In this document: positions 1 through 9,455 of the stretch, one piece after another
How positions within the stretch are numbered: the first letter of the stretch is position 1
How the letters are laid out: each line of letters begins with the position of its first letter
Assembly: GCA_016712035.1 (NCBI GenBank)
Contig: JADJRT010000002.1
Coordinates: forward strand, 186,001 to 250,000
DNA length: 64,000 nucleotides
Origin: Flammeovirgaceae bacterium
GTDB lineage: Bacteria > Bacteroidota > Bacteroidia > Cytophagales > Cyclobacteriaceae
Direction: 5' to 3'
The notes under the pieces: model-generated
Told to the model about the DNA's origin: nothing
Seen by the model: only the letters and a program-made list of their open reading frames with translations
Databases searched by the model: none
Position numbers and translations under genes: made by a program

Positions 1-1092
1 ACCGATTTTAAAATTGGTGAGTGTGCTTAAGATCCTATCTTTGTTTTGATTTAATTCTTCCTGGGTTACCTGCACTTTACTTGCCTCATATTCATTAAGT
101 AATTCAAGGGTGGGGAATTTATAACTTCCTAAATCAAGGGTGGGGTCATAGGCACCCTGTGTTTCTACCAATTGCTCCGCAAGCTCATCGGTATCACTCT
201 TGGCTTCCTCTATCGTGAAAATTGGTTCTGTAGTTTTCTCAACTTTTACAGGCATTGTCGGCTCAACGTCTAAAGTCAGCTCTTCTCCTATTGGGGTTTT
301 GTCAACAAGCGGTTCAATCAAAACCGGTTCGGGTATATCTTCTACTTTGGTTTGCACCGGCCAAGTGTCGCGCTCGTCAGAATAGGCTGGCTTAATAATA
401 AAATCATCGTCGGGTAACAAGGCATCGTTGCCTATTGGTTTAGGATCTTTAACCTGAAACGCATTGATGGCCGTTACATTAAAGTAATAGATAATAAAGA
501 TGAACAGGGTCAATACGAGAATCAGGAATGTCCCCCAGCCAAAGAGTCCGTCAGAAATTTTTGCCAATTCGTAGCCCAGGCCACCACTGATAAAACCTAT
601 TTCACTAACACCTGCCATGTAATGGGTAATGTAACCGAGCAATAAACTCAACCACAATCCGGCAAAGACCGAAAGGATAAATGCTGAAAAAATGGAAACG
701 AGCTCTCTTTTAAAAACCAGTTTGAATCCCAGAAAGAATAAAAGGGGTGGAATAAAAAAAGCAGATATACCCAGCCATTTGAAAATGAGAAAATGTGAAG
801 TGATAGCACCATACAACCCTAACCAGTTATCGGCTTCCTTGCCGGATTCAACAATGTTCGTGCTCCATAAAGCTTCCACCACACTTTGATCGGCCTTGCC
901 AGTGAAAAGGTATGAAAGAAAAGCAGTGAAAAGATAAAACGAAGTTATCAACAGAAAAAAACCAAACGCTAAAGCGAATCTCGGGTCTTTAAAAAAATCA
1001 AGATTGAACCGCGATTTGGATTTGCCTGACTTTGATTTCTTTTCCTTTTCGGGTTTCTTAAAGGTGTTGGACTTGTACGTGTTTTCGGCCAT
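1..1092 (-). CDS. ftsK: DNA translocase FtsK, N-terminal part (cut by window edge)
   Basis: The minus-strand frame from the ATG at 1092 stays open for 364 codons to the window edge, so the C-terminal part lies outside. After a basic, lysine-rich N-terminus (MAENTYKS) come four hydrophobic segments at roughly residues 33-52, 74-105, 112-135 and 170-200, the usual FtsK membrane domain. An acidic, proline-rich linker follows. The last visible residues (YKFPTLELLNEYE onward) match the start of the alpha domain that precedes the motor in Bacteroidota FtsK. The RecA-like motor with its Walker motifs and the gamma domain are not visible. Family role: a septum-anchored dsDNA pump that clears chromosomes and activates XerCD at dif. 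No frameshift is seen. It diverges from the secreted-protein gene at 1235. Confidence 0.88.
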   Translation of the reverse strand, partial: MAENTYKSNTFKKPEKEKKSKSGKSKSRFNLDFFKDPRFALAFGFFLLITSFYLFTAFLSYLFTGKADQSVVEALWSTNIVESGKEADNWLGLYGAITSHFLIFKWLGISAFFIPPLLFFLGFKLVFKRELVSIFSAFILSVFAGLWLSLLLGYITHYMAGVSEIGFISGGLGYELAKISDGLFGWGTFLILVLTLFIFIIYYFNVTAINAFQVKDPKPIGNDALLPDDDFIIKPAYSDERDTWPVQTKVEDIPEPVLIEPLVDKTPIGEELTLDVEPTMPVKVEKTTEPIFTIEEAKSDTDELAEQLVETQGAYDPTLDLGSYKFPTLELLNEYEASKVQVTQEELNQNKDRILSTLTNFKIG

Positions 1093-1234
1093 TAGTTTAA
1101 AAAGTACTCAAAGCTAATAAAAACCAGTAAAAAACGTAAAATTCATTCCCTTCGGCCATCAACACCCCATAAGCATGTGGGTTAGTGTGCACGTGAGAAT
1201 TTTTAAATATTTTTATATAATAACAACTAACTCT

Positions 1235-2278
1235 ATGAAGATCCTCCTGGTAATTGTTCTCTTGTTTACAGCACATTTCTCGTTCGCGAAAATCTGGATT
1301 GTTGATAGTAATGCGGGAAGCACTGCCAAAGATTTTACAAATCTGCAAGCCGCTCACGATGGAGCTACCGCTGGGGATACATTATATTTAATCGGTTCTC
1401 CTGTCAATTACATCACAACCAAGGTAACGGTGACTAAAAGGCTAGTTATCATTGGTCCCGGATATTTTCTTAGCCAAAACGCTGATACCCAAGCCAACGT
1501 TGCTTCCGCTTACTTAAATAATACGGCAGTGGGGATATGCGAAGAGCTAGAATTTGCTACCGGATCTGAAGGTTCTGTATTAATGGGCATAGAAATTATT
1601 GGACGGCTTATTATAAATGCCAACAATATTCTTATTAAGAGGAACCATATCAGCCAGGAAGGAGCATGCAATCTTACCATGGTAACCATCAATGGATCAA
1701 ATGTTCTATTCACTCAAAACTTTGTAGACGGAAATTTAAATCAGTCTATTCCACTCATTGAGGTTACAGCCGGAAAGTCTGGAATTTTGATTGGAAACAA
1801 TTACCTTTTTCACAGTTGTTTCGGATGTGGTCCAGCACTTGCTTTGTCATCACCTGCAACTTCTTCCCTTGAAGTTTCAAGCAATATTTTTGTTGGGGGA
1901 TTCAATATTGCTAATGCCATCGTTCAAAATAACTTCTTCAATACCGACAACCCATTTACCGCATCCGCATCACTTGTCCGTAATAACATTCATACCAATG
2001 GTTATCTCCCTGCAGGAAATGGAAATATCAATAGCAGTTCTCTTGGTTTACGATTTGTTGACACCGGGAGTACCGATGGCCGATGGAAATTGAAGGCCAC
2101 TTCACCAGGCCTTGGTGCGGGCTTTGGTGGTGTTGACGTGGGTATTTTTGGCGGGCCCGAACCCTACGTGCTATCAGGCATTCCACCAATCCCGACTATT
2201 TATTTTTTAACGGCTCCTGCTATTGGCGAAAAAAATACGGGGCTGCCTATTCAAATAAAAGTGAAGTCAAACAACTAA
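1235..2278 (+). CDS. Secreted parallel beta-helix-like protein
   Basis: The ATG at 1235 was chosen over upstream in-frame starts because it begins a clear signal peptide (MKILLVIVLLFTAHFSFA). The mature protein of about 330 residues starts with a segment typical of right-handed beta-helix proteins (DFTNLQAAHDGATAGDTLYL). It continues with short asparagine-rich strands such as NANNILIKRNHI and IGNNYLF, as in pectate-lyase-like solenoids. No catalytic residues can be assigned and no type IX sorting tail is seen, so it may be an exported companion of the next gene. The stop lies 3 nt before the TTG start of type B protein A, which implies co-transcription and probably translational coupling. Exact function is unknown. 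Confidence 0.7.
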   Translation: MKILLVIVLLFTAHFSFAKIWIVDSNAGSTAKDFTNLQAAHDGATAGDTLYLIGSPVNYITTKVTVTKRLVIIGPGYFLSQNADTQANVASAYLNNTAVGICEELEFATGSEGSVLMGIEIIGRLIINANNILIKRNHISQEGACNLTMVTINGSNVLFTQNFVDGNLNQSIPLIEVTAGKSGILIGNNYLFHSCFGCGPALALSSPATSSLEVSSNIFVGGFNIANAIVQNNFFNTDNPFTASASLVRNNIHTNGYLPAGNGNINSSSLGLRFVDTGSTDGRWKLKATSPGLGAGFGGVDVGIFGGPEPYVLSGIPPIPTIYFLTAPAIGEKNTGLPIQIKVKSNN

Positions 2279-2281
2279 GCT

Positions 2282-4318
2282 TTGCGTTGGCTACTTGCTC
2301 TTGCGTTGTTAAGCAGCACACTTGTGCACGCCCAAGTAATAAACAGGGTTGAGTATTACTTTGATAGCGACCCTGGTTTTGGCAGCGGTATCTCAATTCC
2401 AATAACTTCGGCTACTGATCTCACGAGTGATTTTACGATTCCATTAAACACGGTTAGCGAAGGATTTCATTTATTGTATCTACGTGCAAAAAGTAACGGC
2501 CTTTGGAGCTTACCCATGGCAAAGCCCGTATTCGTTCAAAGAAGCGCACAAACAGCAAGCGCCCTATTCATTAATCATGTCGAATACTTTTTTGATTCCG
2601 ATCCGGGATATGGCAACGGCATTACAATTCCTATCACAGCAGGTATGGATGTATCACAAAACTTGAACTTACCCTTGAGCACTATCCCAGATGGATTTCA
2701 TATTCTTTATTTCAGAGCACGCACCAGCGATGGCCGCTGGAGCATTCCGGTGGCGAAAACTGTATTTGTTCAGCGTAATGCTCAAACAGCGGCAACTCCC
2801 TTGTTAAAAAAGATTGAATATTTTTTCGATGTGGACCCGGGAGTTGGGAATGGAACTACGATTGCGCTCACCGCGTCAAGTATAGATCAACTACTAACCA
2901 TTGATCTAAGTGCTGTACCTCCTGGCTTTCATCTTTTATATATGCGCTCTCAAGATGCCAATAATAATTGGAGTTTATTAACCACCAAACCGTTTTTTGT
3001 ACAAGCCAGTGGGTCGAACATTGTGGCGGTTGACTATTACTTTTTTGACGGGACTACAAAATCCGTACTAAAAACATATTCAGGTTTTACGCCTGCCAAA
3101 AACCTAACTATTGATTTTGCTGCTGTATTGGATGGACTTTTACCCAATACATCCTATGAAATTCATATAACTGCCATTAGTGAAAACGGACAACGAAGCA
3201 GCGAAGTCGTTCATACTTTTTTAACTCCGGCAGTTATCTGCGATCCTTTAACCGCACCTGCAACAACCGGAGCCAGCATTTGCGGAAGCGGAAGTGTAAC
3301 CCTCACTGCATCTGGTGCAACGGGTAGTCAGACGTACCAATGGTATAGCGCCCCTACAGGTGGTATTTCGATTGCCAGTGATAGCGTGTTTACAACACCT
3401 GTTATCAACGTTATCACTACGTTTTATGTATCCATTCAAAATGGCACCTGCGAAAGTGCCCGAACTGCAGTGGTGGCGCAAATTAATTCGTTGCCCTTAC
3501 CTCCTATTACAACAAATGCTTCAGCCTGCGGACCAAGCGCTTCTCTGACACTTAGCACTTCGGGTGGAAGCGATGGGCAATATCGGTGGTATAGTGCGGC
3601 AACAGGAGGCATTGCCCTTGCCGGAGAAGTTAATAGTACGTTTACAACACCACCACTAAGTACTACTACCTCATATTATGTTTCCATTAATAATGGGATT
3701 TGCGAAAGTCTTAGAACGCCAGCCACAGCAACGATAATTATTTGCACACCAAATCAACCCCCTAATATTGAAACCTCCACAGTTACCACGTATGTCGCAG
3801 GAATTGCTACAATAGATCTATCCACTTTGATATCGGATCCAGACAATAACCTGGATCTGACTTCGCTGCAAATCATCACGCAACCGGTTAGTGGCGCGCT
3901 TGCTTCTATTACAAACAATATTCTTAGAGTAAACTATGCCGGAATTACTTTTGTAGGTACTGATATTCTCTTTATCGAGATCTGCGACCTTTCCGGTGAC
4001 TGCGCACAACAATCCTTTACGATTGAAGTTGAAGGCGATATTATTATCTACAATGGGATTTCGCCAAATAGCGATGATAAGAATTCCATTTTCTTAATTG
4101 AAAATATTGAACTGCTACCTGAAACGCAGAAAAACATTGTGAGCATTTACAACCGGTGGGGCGATCTTATATTTGAAATCGAGAATTACAACAATGTAGA
4201 TCGGGTTTTCAAAGGGCTTAATCAAAACGGTAATGAACTTCCTTCCGGAACATACTTCTATAAAATAGAGTTTGAAAATCGCTCTACGGTTACCGGATAC
4301 CTGGCCTTGAAGAGATAG
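2282..4318 (+). CDS. Type B protein A: T9SS surface protein with three 75-residue repeats
   Basis: The start is a TTG 3 nt after the previous stop. It gives a signal peptide (MRWLLALALLSSTLVHAQ); no ATG is available nearby. Residues ~20-245 are three tandem repeats of about 75 residues, each with the core EYFFDSDPGxGNG and ending near FVQRxAQTA. Next come a fibronectin-like stretch, two Ig-like cell-adhesion repeats (SVTLTASGA...QWYSAPTGG and a copy), a cadherin-like segment (LSTLISDPDNNLDL), and the C-terminal gliding-motility-associated domain with VSIYNRWG, FKGLNQNGNELPSGTYFYK and GYLALKR. Known for the family: this domain is the type B sorting signal recognised by the type IX secretion system, often with a SprF-like partner. 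The ligand is unknown. The gene is intact and is followed by the histidine kinase gene at 4378. Confidence 0.88.
   Translation: MRWLLALALLSSTLVHAQVINRVEYYFDSDPGFGSGISIPITSATDLTSDFTIPLNTVSEGFHLLYLRAKSNGLWSLPMAKPVFVQRSAQTASALFINHVEYFFDSDPGYGNGITIPITAGMDVSQNLNLPLSTIPDGFHILYFRARTSDGRWSIPVAKTVFVQRNAQTAATPLLKKIEYFFDVDPGVGNGTTIALTASSIDQLLTIDLSAVPPGFHLLYMRSQDANNNWSLLTTKPFFVQASGSNIVAVDYYFFDGTTKSVLKTYSGFTPAKNLTIDFAAVLDGLLPNTSYEIHITAISENGQRSSEVVHTFLTPAVICDPLTAPATTGASICGSGSVTLTASGATGSQTYQWYSAPTGGISIASDSVFTTPVINVITTFYVSIQNGTCESARTAVVAQINSLPLPPITTNASACGPSASLTLSTSGGSDGQYRWYSAATGGIALAGEVNSTFTTPPLSTTTSYYVSINNGICESLRTPATATIIICTPNQPPNIETSTVTTYVAGIATIDLSTLISDPDNNLDLTSLQIITQPVSGALASITNNILRVNYAGITFVGTDILFIEICDLSGDCAQQSFTIEVEGDIIIYNGISPNSDDKNSIFLIENIELLPETQKNIVSIYNRWGDLIFEIENYNNVDRVFKGLNQNGNELPSGTYFYKIEFENRSTVTGYLALKR
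2335..3005 (+). repeat. Three tandem ~75-codon repeats in type B protein A
   Basis: Three units start near 2335, 2570 and 2805. Each encodes a copy of the module with EYxFDxDPGxGNG near its start and GFHxLYxRxxxxxxxWS near its middle. The third unit is the most diverged. Similar FDxDPGxGNG modules occur in Bacteroidota surface proteins, but I know of no assigned function. Confidence 0.8.
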
Positions 4319-4365
4319 TATTAGCATCTGTTTTCAATGATAATCCTTCTTAATTTCATTTGGTG

Positions 4366-4373
4366 TATCTTGG
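4366..4373 (+). promoter_or_regulatory. Possible -7 box before histidine kinase 1
   Basis: TATCTTGG resembles the Bacteroidota -7 element (TAnnTTTG). It lies only 4 nt before the ATG at 4378, so the transcript would be nearly leaderless. No convincing -33 box is seen, so this is weak. Confidence 0.22.
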
Positions 4374-4377
4374 GATT

Positions 4378-6402
4378 ATGTTCTCCTGTAGCAGATTGAA
4401 AAAAATCATAGGCATATTGCTTCTTTTAATAACGATAGAGTCGGCTAACGCTCAGAGCAAATATATTGATAGCCTCCAACAAATCGTTGCTTTGCATAAA
4501 AAGGATACGATAGAACTTAACGTGCTGCTACTTCTATCAAATGAATTTTCGCGTAGAGATTTACAGAAAGCAAAACAATACTCGTTGCAGGCTATGAGTC
4601 AGGCTGATGTAAAGAAAGAGACCAAGTGGTTGACATCTGCTTATGGTTATTTAGTTACCCTCTATCAGCAATCCGGGCAAATAGATAGTGCACACTATTT
4701 TCTGGATCAGGCCGAAGCACTGGTTCGAGATAATCCTAACAACGTTCGGGTTAAATTTAACTTTAACCAATCGGCTGGCTTGTTCTATAAAAATTTAGGC
4801 GATTATAAAAAGGCACTTCCTTATGTATTGGAAAATATAAACATCTGGAAGAAGGAAGATGAAAACAGAGCGGGTCAACTATTGAATCTTGGCAATTTGT
4901 ACTTCAACATGGGTGATTTTAAAAATGCAGCCAATTCGCATTTAAAAAGCTTGCAATTATTTGAAATCCTAAAAAATCTAAGAGGTCAATCCTTTTGTTT
5001 TCAAAGTCTTGGTAATGATTTCTTTTCCTTAAATCAATATTCAAAAGCAGAAAAATACTATGAAAGGTCGCTGGCATTAAAGGAGCAATTAGGTGATAAG
5101 CGAGGTGTCTTAACAACAACAATTAGTCTTGGCGATGTATACAAAGAGCTAAATCAAAATCAAAAAGCTGAAGTCAATTATAAATCTGCTCTGGCAACTG
5201 CTCGCAGTATGAAATTAGTAGTAGAAGAAGCTCGGATTTTGCATCAAACAGGTTTGCTTTATAAGAGAATGAACAATTTTGAATTGGCCAGAGAAAACTT
5301 TAACAAAAGCATTGTCCTATCTGAACTATTGGGTGATAGCACAACGCGGGCAAAGACCAAGTCGGAATTAATTGGCCTTGATGTAGTAGAACAAAATAAA
5401 ATAAATACAGAGACGGAATTATTAAATAGCTTAAATACTGTCATTCGAATTGGGGATAGGCAGCAGCAATCAATTGAATACTTGCATCTGAGTGACTATT
5501 ACACGTTGCATAAAGATTACGAAAGGGCGCTTTACTACTTTAGAGAACATAAAGCACTAAGCGATAGTGTTGAGGGAGGTTCCGTTCTACTTCAGTTGAA
5601 GGAATTGGAAGAACAATATCAAAACGAAAAACACCAACAAGAAATTGAGTTATTACGAAAAGATCAGGAACTGCAAGCGCTTGCCATAAGTCGGGAGCGA
5701 ACCAATGTGGTTCTAATTGCTTTCGCTTTACTTTCCGTTCTTGTCATTAGTATTCTTTTAGTCAATCGCTATCGTGTAAAGAATAGAGCCAATCGCATGA
5801 TTGAGATGGAACGGATGCGCAACACCATTGCCCGCGATCTTCATGACGATATCGGCTCTACGCTTTCCAGTATCAATATCATGAGTCAATTGGCGCTGAA
5901 TGAAAATGGAAATGCGGGTCATCATTTAAAGAAAATCGCTACGCACTCGGCACAGATGATGGAGAACATGAGTGATATCGTTTGGTCAATCAATCCAAAA
6001 AATGATTTGGCCGAGCAAATGGTTTTTAAGATGAAAGAGTTTGCTGCCGAAATCCTGGAGCCAGCAGGCATCAACTATTCCTTTCAGGTTGCAGATTCTG
6101 TTGACACACTGAAACTGGATTCGGAGAAAAGAAAGAATCTATTTCTGATTTTTAAAGAGGCCATAAACAATGCCGCCAAATACAGTGACGGAACCAATGT
6201 TACTATTAATCTATTCCTTCAATCAAGCCACTTACACCTTGAGGTAGTTGACAACGGAAAAGGATTTAATAAAGAAGAAGCTAAGCAAGGTAACGGACTA
6301 TCTAACATGAAAGATCGTGCAACGGCCATTACAGGAGCTCTTCAATACAACACGGAACCTGGAAAAGGCACTCGAATCCAATTAGCGGTGCCTATCACAT
6401 GA
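4378..6402 (+). CDS. TPR-containing membrane histidine kinase 1
   Basis: The ATG at 4378 begins a signal peptide ending IESANAQ; an upstream TTG in frame adds nothing. Residues ~30-400 form about seven tetratricopeptide repeats, presumably periplasmic. A coiled-coil linker leads to a membrane helix at ~443-465. The cytoplasmic part has the HisKA_3-type dimerisation helix with phospho-acceptor His489 in RDLHDDIGSTLSS. The HATPase has an N box (EAINNAAKYS) and G boxes (DNGKGF, GNGLSNMKDRA). It is 674 residues and intact. The response regulator at 6451 follows directly, so they form a cognate pair. The kinase at 29368 is a paralogue with the same architecture. The signal sensed by the TPR domain is unknown. 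The stop codon lies inside TCACATGATTA, identical to 11 nt of the palindrome found at 23881. Confidence 0.9.
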   Translation: MFSCSRLKKIIGILLLLITIESANAQSKYIDSLQQIVALHKKDTIELNVLLLLSNEFSRRDLQKAKQYSLQAMSQADVKKETKWLTSAYGYLVTLYQQSGQIDSAHYFLDQAEALVRDNPNNVRVKFNFNQSAGLFYKNLGDYKKALPYVLENINIWKKEDENRAGQLLNLGNLYFNMGDFKNAANSHLKSLQLFEILKNLRGQSFCFQSLGNDFFSLNQYSKAEKYYERSLALKEQLGDKRGVLTTTISLGDVYKELNQNQKAEVNYKSALATARSMKLVVEEARILHQTGLLYKRMNNFELARENFNKSIVLSELLGDSTTRAKTKSELIGLDVVEQNKINTETELLNSLNTVIRIGDRQQQSIEYLHLSDYYTLHKDYERALYYFREHKALSDSVEGGSVLLQLKELEEQYQNEKHQQEIELLRKDQELQALAISRERTNVVLIAFALLSVLVISILLVNRYRVKNRANRMIEMERMRNTIARDLHDDIGSTLSSINIMSQLALNENGNAGHHLKKIATHSAQMMENMSDIVWSINPKNDLAEQMVFKMKEFAAEILEPAGINYSFQVADSVDTLKLDSEKRKNLFLIFKEAINNAAKYSDGTNVTINLFLQSSHLHLEVVDNGKGFNKEEAKQGNGLSNMKDRATAITGALQYNTEPGKGTRIQLAVPIT

Positions 6403-6450
6403 TTAGGGTATTTTAGAAAATTGAGATTATCTACTGCTTTGTCATATAAA

Positions 6451-7086
6451 ATGAAATCACTTTCTGTTTTAATTTTTGAAGATAATGCCCTGCTCCGCGA
6501 AAGCATCAGCAGTTTAATTACAGCTAAACAAGAAATGACATTGCTAGGTGCCTTTGAAAATGTTCTTACTGTTAAGGAGCAGGTAAACAACCATAAGCCT
6601 GATCTCATTTTAATGGATATCGACATGCCCGGCAGAAGTGGTATTGAAGCTGTGAAAGAGATTAGACAATCGAAAATTCAAACACCAATCATCATGCTCA
6701 CCGTGTTTGATGACAACACGCATGTATTAGATGCTATTCGAGCCGGGGCTTCGGGATATTTATTAAAGAAACATCTATCCACTAAACTTTACGATTCCAT
6801 CGAAGAGGTTCTTGCCGGTGGCGCTCCGATGAGCCCCAGCGTTGCAAGGATGGTCATCGCCTCCATGCAACAAAAGCCACAAGTAGAAAATACATACCAA
6901 CTCACTACGCGCGAAAAAGAGATTCTAACTTCGTTGAGCAAAGGCAACAGCTACAAACTCATAGCCGTTCAATTTGAAATTAGCATTGACACCGTGCGCA
7001 CACACATTAAAAAGATCTACGAAAAGTTACATGTGCATTCGCAGACCGAGGCGGTGAGCAAGGCCATTAATGAAAAATTAGTATAA
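6451..7086 (+). CDS. LuxR/NarL-family response regulator 1
   Basis: The ATG at 6451 is chosen over the in-frame TTG at 6421. The receiver domain occupies residues ~1-120, with the acidic pair ED near residue 10, phospho-acceptor Asp56 in LILMDIDMPG, and the conserved Thr and Lys in MLTVFDD and LLKKH. A LuxR-type helix-turn-helix follows at ~145-205 (LTTREKEILTSLSKGNS...VRTHIKKIYEKL). At 211 residues it has the full length expected. It pairs with the kinase ending at 6402 and overlaps the PIG-L gene at TAATG. Family knowledge predicts that it binds an inverted repeat as a phosphorylated dimer. I infer, without proof, that it is a candidate binder of the palindromes listed below. Confidence 0.92.
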   Translation: MKSLSVLIFEDNALLRESISSLITAKQEMTLLGAFENVLTVKEQVNNHKPDLILMDIDMPGRSGIEAVKEIRQSKIQTPIIMLTVFDDNTHVLDAIRAGASGYLLKKHLSTKLYDSIEEVLAGGAPMSPSVARMVIASMQQKPQVENTYQLTTREKEILTSLSKGNSYKLIAVQFEISIDTVRTHIKKIYEKLHVHSQTEAVSKAINEKLV

Positions 7087-7888
7087 TGGCAAGATCAATC
7101 AAACCTATCACAATTACCCTACTAAGTTTAATGCTGTCGGTTCTGTTGCTTGCGTGTAAATCTGAAAAAGCAGCTTCTAAAACCATACTCGTTATTCTTG
7201 CACATCCGGACGATGAAACTGCTTTTGGTGCTGCACTGGCCAAACAAGCACGACTGGGTGACAAGGTATATGTGATCTTTGCAGTAGATGCAAAGTTTGA
7301 TACCCGTTTGATTTCCGCTTCACCGGACTCGTTGTTGAAAATAAAACAAAGAGAAGCGACTTGCTCATGCGAAGTGTTGGGCATCAATAAACCCATATTC
7401 CTTTCATTCACCAGCCTAGATCGAAAGCACGGAAACAAAGATGGCGTTCGCGATGCAGTTGAAACTGGCAATCAATTCAGAGAAAAACTTAAAAAATTCT
7501 CAGTGATCTCCAGCCGGAGTTAATCATCACGTTTGGCCCTGAAGGTGAGTATGGACATCCCGAGCATATTATGGTTGGGAGCCTTGTTACCGAACTATTG
7601 TTGCGCGAAGGATGGGTTGATGCTTACTCCTTATATTATTTTGGTTGGAACAAAACGCAGGAAGCTGATGGAGATGGATGGGTACGCTATGTGGATGACC
7701 AGTACTTCAATGCGCGAATCACGTACACCGATGAGGATGAACAGAAAGCTATAGAGTCAATCCAATGCTACCCCAGTGGATTTTCACAACAGGATATGGA
7801 AGAAATGATTGCCTTTGAAAAGGAAAGAGAAAATGAGTTGTTCTTCAGAAAATTCAAAGTGGAAACAGGAAAAAAGGAGGGGTTTTGA
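7086..7888 (+). CDS. PIG-L family deacetylase, lipoprotein (one frameshift)
   Basis: The ATG overlaps the regulator's stop (TAATG). The N-terminus is a lipoprotein signal with lipobox LLLAC at about residue 20. The zinc-site motif AHPDDE comes next, and the second motif GPEGEYGHPEH lies in the shifted frame. The frame breaks in the A6 run at 7491-7496. One extra A joins REKLKKIL to SDLQPELIITF and gives a protein of about 266 residues, normal for the family. Family members are metal-dependent N-deacetylases acting on GlcNAc-type or related substrates; the substrate here is unknown. The break looks like a sequencing error because both halves are well conserved. Confidence 0.82.
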
Positions 7889-7927
7889 AAAAAAATCTAC
7901 CGAATGAGAAACTCATTTTAGATTTAC

Positions 7928-7990
7928 GAAGTACGATTTTGGAATTTTTGATTTGGTACCAAATATTTCTCAAATCGTAAATCGTACTTC
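7928..7990. repeat. Long inverted repeat upstream of the PAP2 gene
   Basis: A perfect 12-bp inverted repeat: GAAGTACGATTT at 7928-7939 and AAATCGTACTTC at 7979-7990, separated by 39 nt. It lies between the PIG-L stop and the palindrome at 8010. It could be a terminator-like or regulatory structure. There is no U-tract, so an intrinsic terminator is doubtful. Confidence 0.5.
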
Positions 7991-8009
7991 TAAAATTGTA
8001 CTTTGTTAC

Positions 8010-8025
8010 TCACATGATCATGCGA
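8010..8025. promoter_or_regulatory. Palindromic operator-like site before the PAP2 gene
   Basis: TCACATGATCATGCGA differs by one base from the perfect palindrome at 18377. It ends 49 nt before the PAP2 ATG. The downstream leader is not shared with the three conserved leaders at 18377, 23881 and 25013. Confidence 0.55.
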
Positions 8026-8074
8026 TAGATTTGCTTCCACTGACTTACGATCTTTACTTAAAACCACAAACGCT

Positions 8075-9399
8075 ATGAAAAGGAACTCGTATTCTTTTGG
8101 TCTATTAATACTATTTGCAATCTATGGGTGCCAACCTGCCCCGGTTAACAATTACATAGAACCAACAGCCGGCACCTGGAAACCATGGGTTATACCAGCT
8201 AATGATTCATTCTTGCTCCCGCCACCTGATAAAAATGTTTTACAGAAAGACCTAAGTGAGATTGCTGCCGCTCAAAAAAATATTGATTCTACCATGCGGG
8301 CACAAATCCATTTTTGGAATTCCGGGCCGCCTGCCTATCGGTGGCAATCCATTGCTGATGATTTTATCGATACAACGCAAAATTACTTGCGCGTTTATGC
8401 ATTAGTAAATGTAGCCATCTATGATGCTACCCTTGCCGCGTGGAAAAACAAGTACGCACACAACATTACACGCCCGGCCTCACAAGAGATTAAGTATGAA
8501 GTGTTGGCACCCCAAACGCCTTCCTTTCCATGCGAGCACTCGGTAACTGCAGCCGCGGCCGCCACTATGTTAGGGTACTTATATCCCGACAAGGCGGATT
8601 CCATTTTAGAAGTTGCCCGACAGGTGGGCCGATCGCGTGTTGCGGCTGGTGTGCAATATCCAAGCGATGTGAAAGCGGGTTTTGAATTAGGCGTGCGCGT
8701 AGCCAACTACATCATTGAGAACAGAGCGAAGAAAGATGGTTGGGATAAACCTTGGCCCGGAAAAATTCCTACTGAAAAAGGGTATTGGAAAGGAAAGCCA
8801 TTGAAAGCTGATATCCCGAATGTAAAACCATGGGTGCTTAGCTCGACCAATCAGTTTCGATCTGTGCCGCCACCCGATGTGAAATTGACATGGAAGAATT
8901 GAAAGCATTTAAGCGAACACATGCATCGAACTACCGAGCCTATCGCTGGGAGTTTGAGTGGCCGTGGGCAAGCGTACTCGAACATAAAATTATGGAGTAT
9001 GGATTATCAAACAATGCACCTCGCACCGCACGTATTTATGCTTTGATGTCCATTTCAGATCACGAAAATCAAATTGCCAATATCGAATCAAAATATGTGT
9101 ACTTCCGGATTCGTCCCGATCAAGTAGACCCCACATACAAAACTGTATTCAAAACCCCACCGAGTCCAGCTTACCCAGCAGGCCATGCGACCGTAGCCGC
9201 CAGTCAGGCTGAGATGCTCTCGTATTTGTTTCCATACGATGCCAAAGAATTTCATGCATTAGCGCAAGAAGAAATTCTCTCGCGCTTTGAAGGCGGAGTT
9301 CACTATCGCACCGACAATGAAGCTGGCGCTAAGTTGGGAAAAGAGGTAGCCTTGGAAGTTATTAAGCGCGCCAAACAAGATGGATCCGATAAAAAATGA
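8075..9399 (+). CDS. Double PAP2/haloperoxidase-like phosphatase lipoprotein (one frameshift)
   Basis: The ATG at 8075 starts a lipoprotein signal with cysteine at about residue 19 (FAIYGCQ). Two PAP2-type modules follow. The first, at ~100-215, has TRPA, PCEHS and SRVAAGVQYPSD. The second, at ~330-430, has RIRPD, YPAGHAT and SRFEGGVHYRTD. The family signature needs SRx5Hx3D. The second module fits, but in the first the catalytic His is replaced by Gln (CAA), so the first is probably inactive. The frame breaks near 8887; one extra base (TTGGAC for TTGAC) joins PPPDVKLD to MEELKAFKR, giving 441 residues. Members dephosphorylate lipids or act as vanadium haloperoxidases; the substrate here is unknown. 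Confidence 0.8.
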
Positions 9400-9455
9400 A
9401 ATCAATTTTAGTAATATCTTCTATTCGGAAAATCATGCTCCGCTAAATATTTGGC

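Noticed and set aside
1175..1234. Longer N-terminus for the beta-helix protein
   Set aside because: It would place 20 residues before a clear signal peptide and run through the divergent promoter gap with ftsK.
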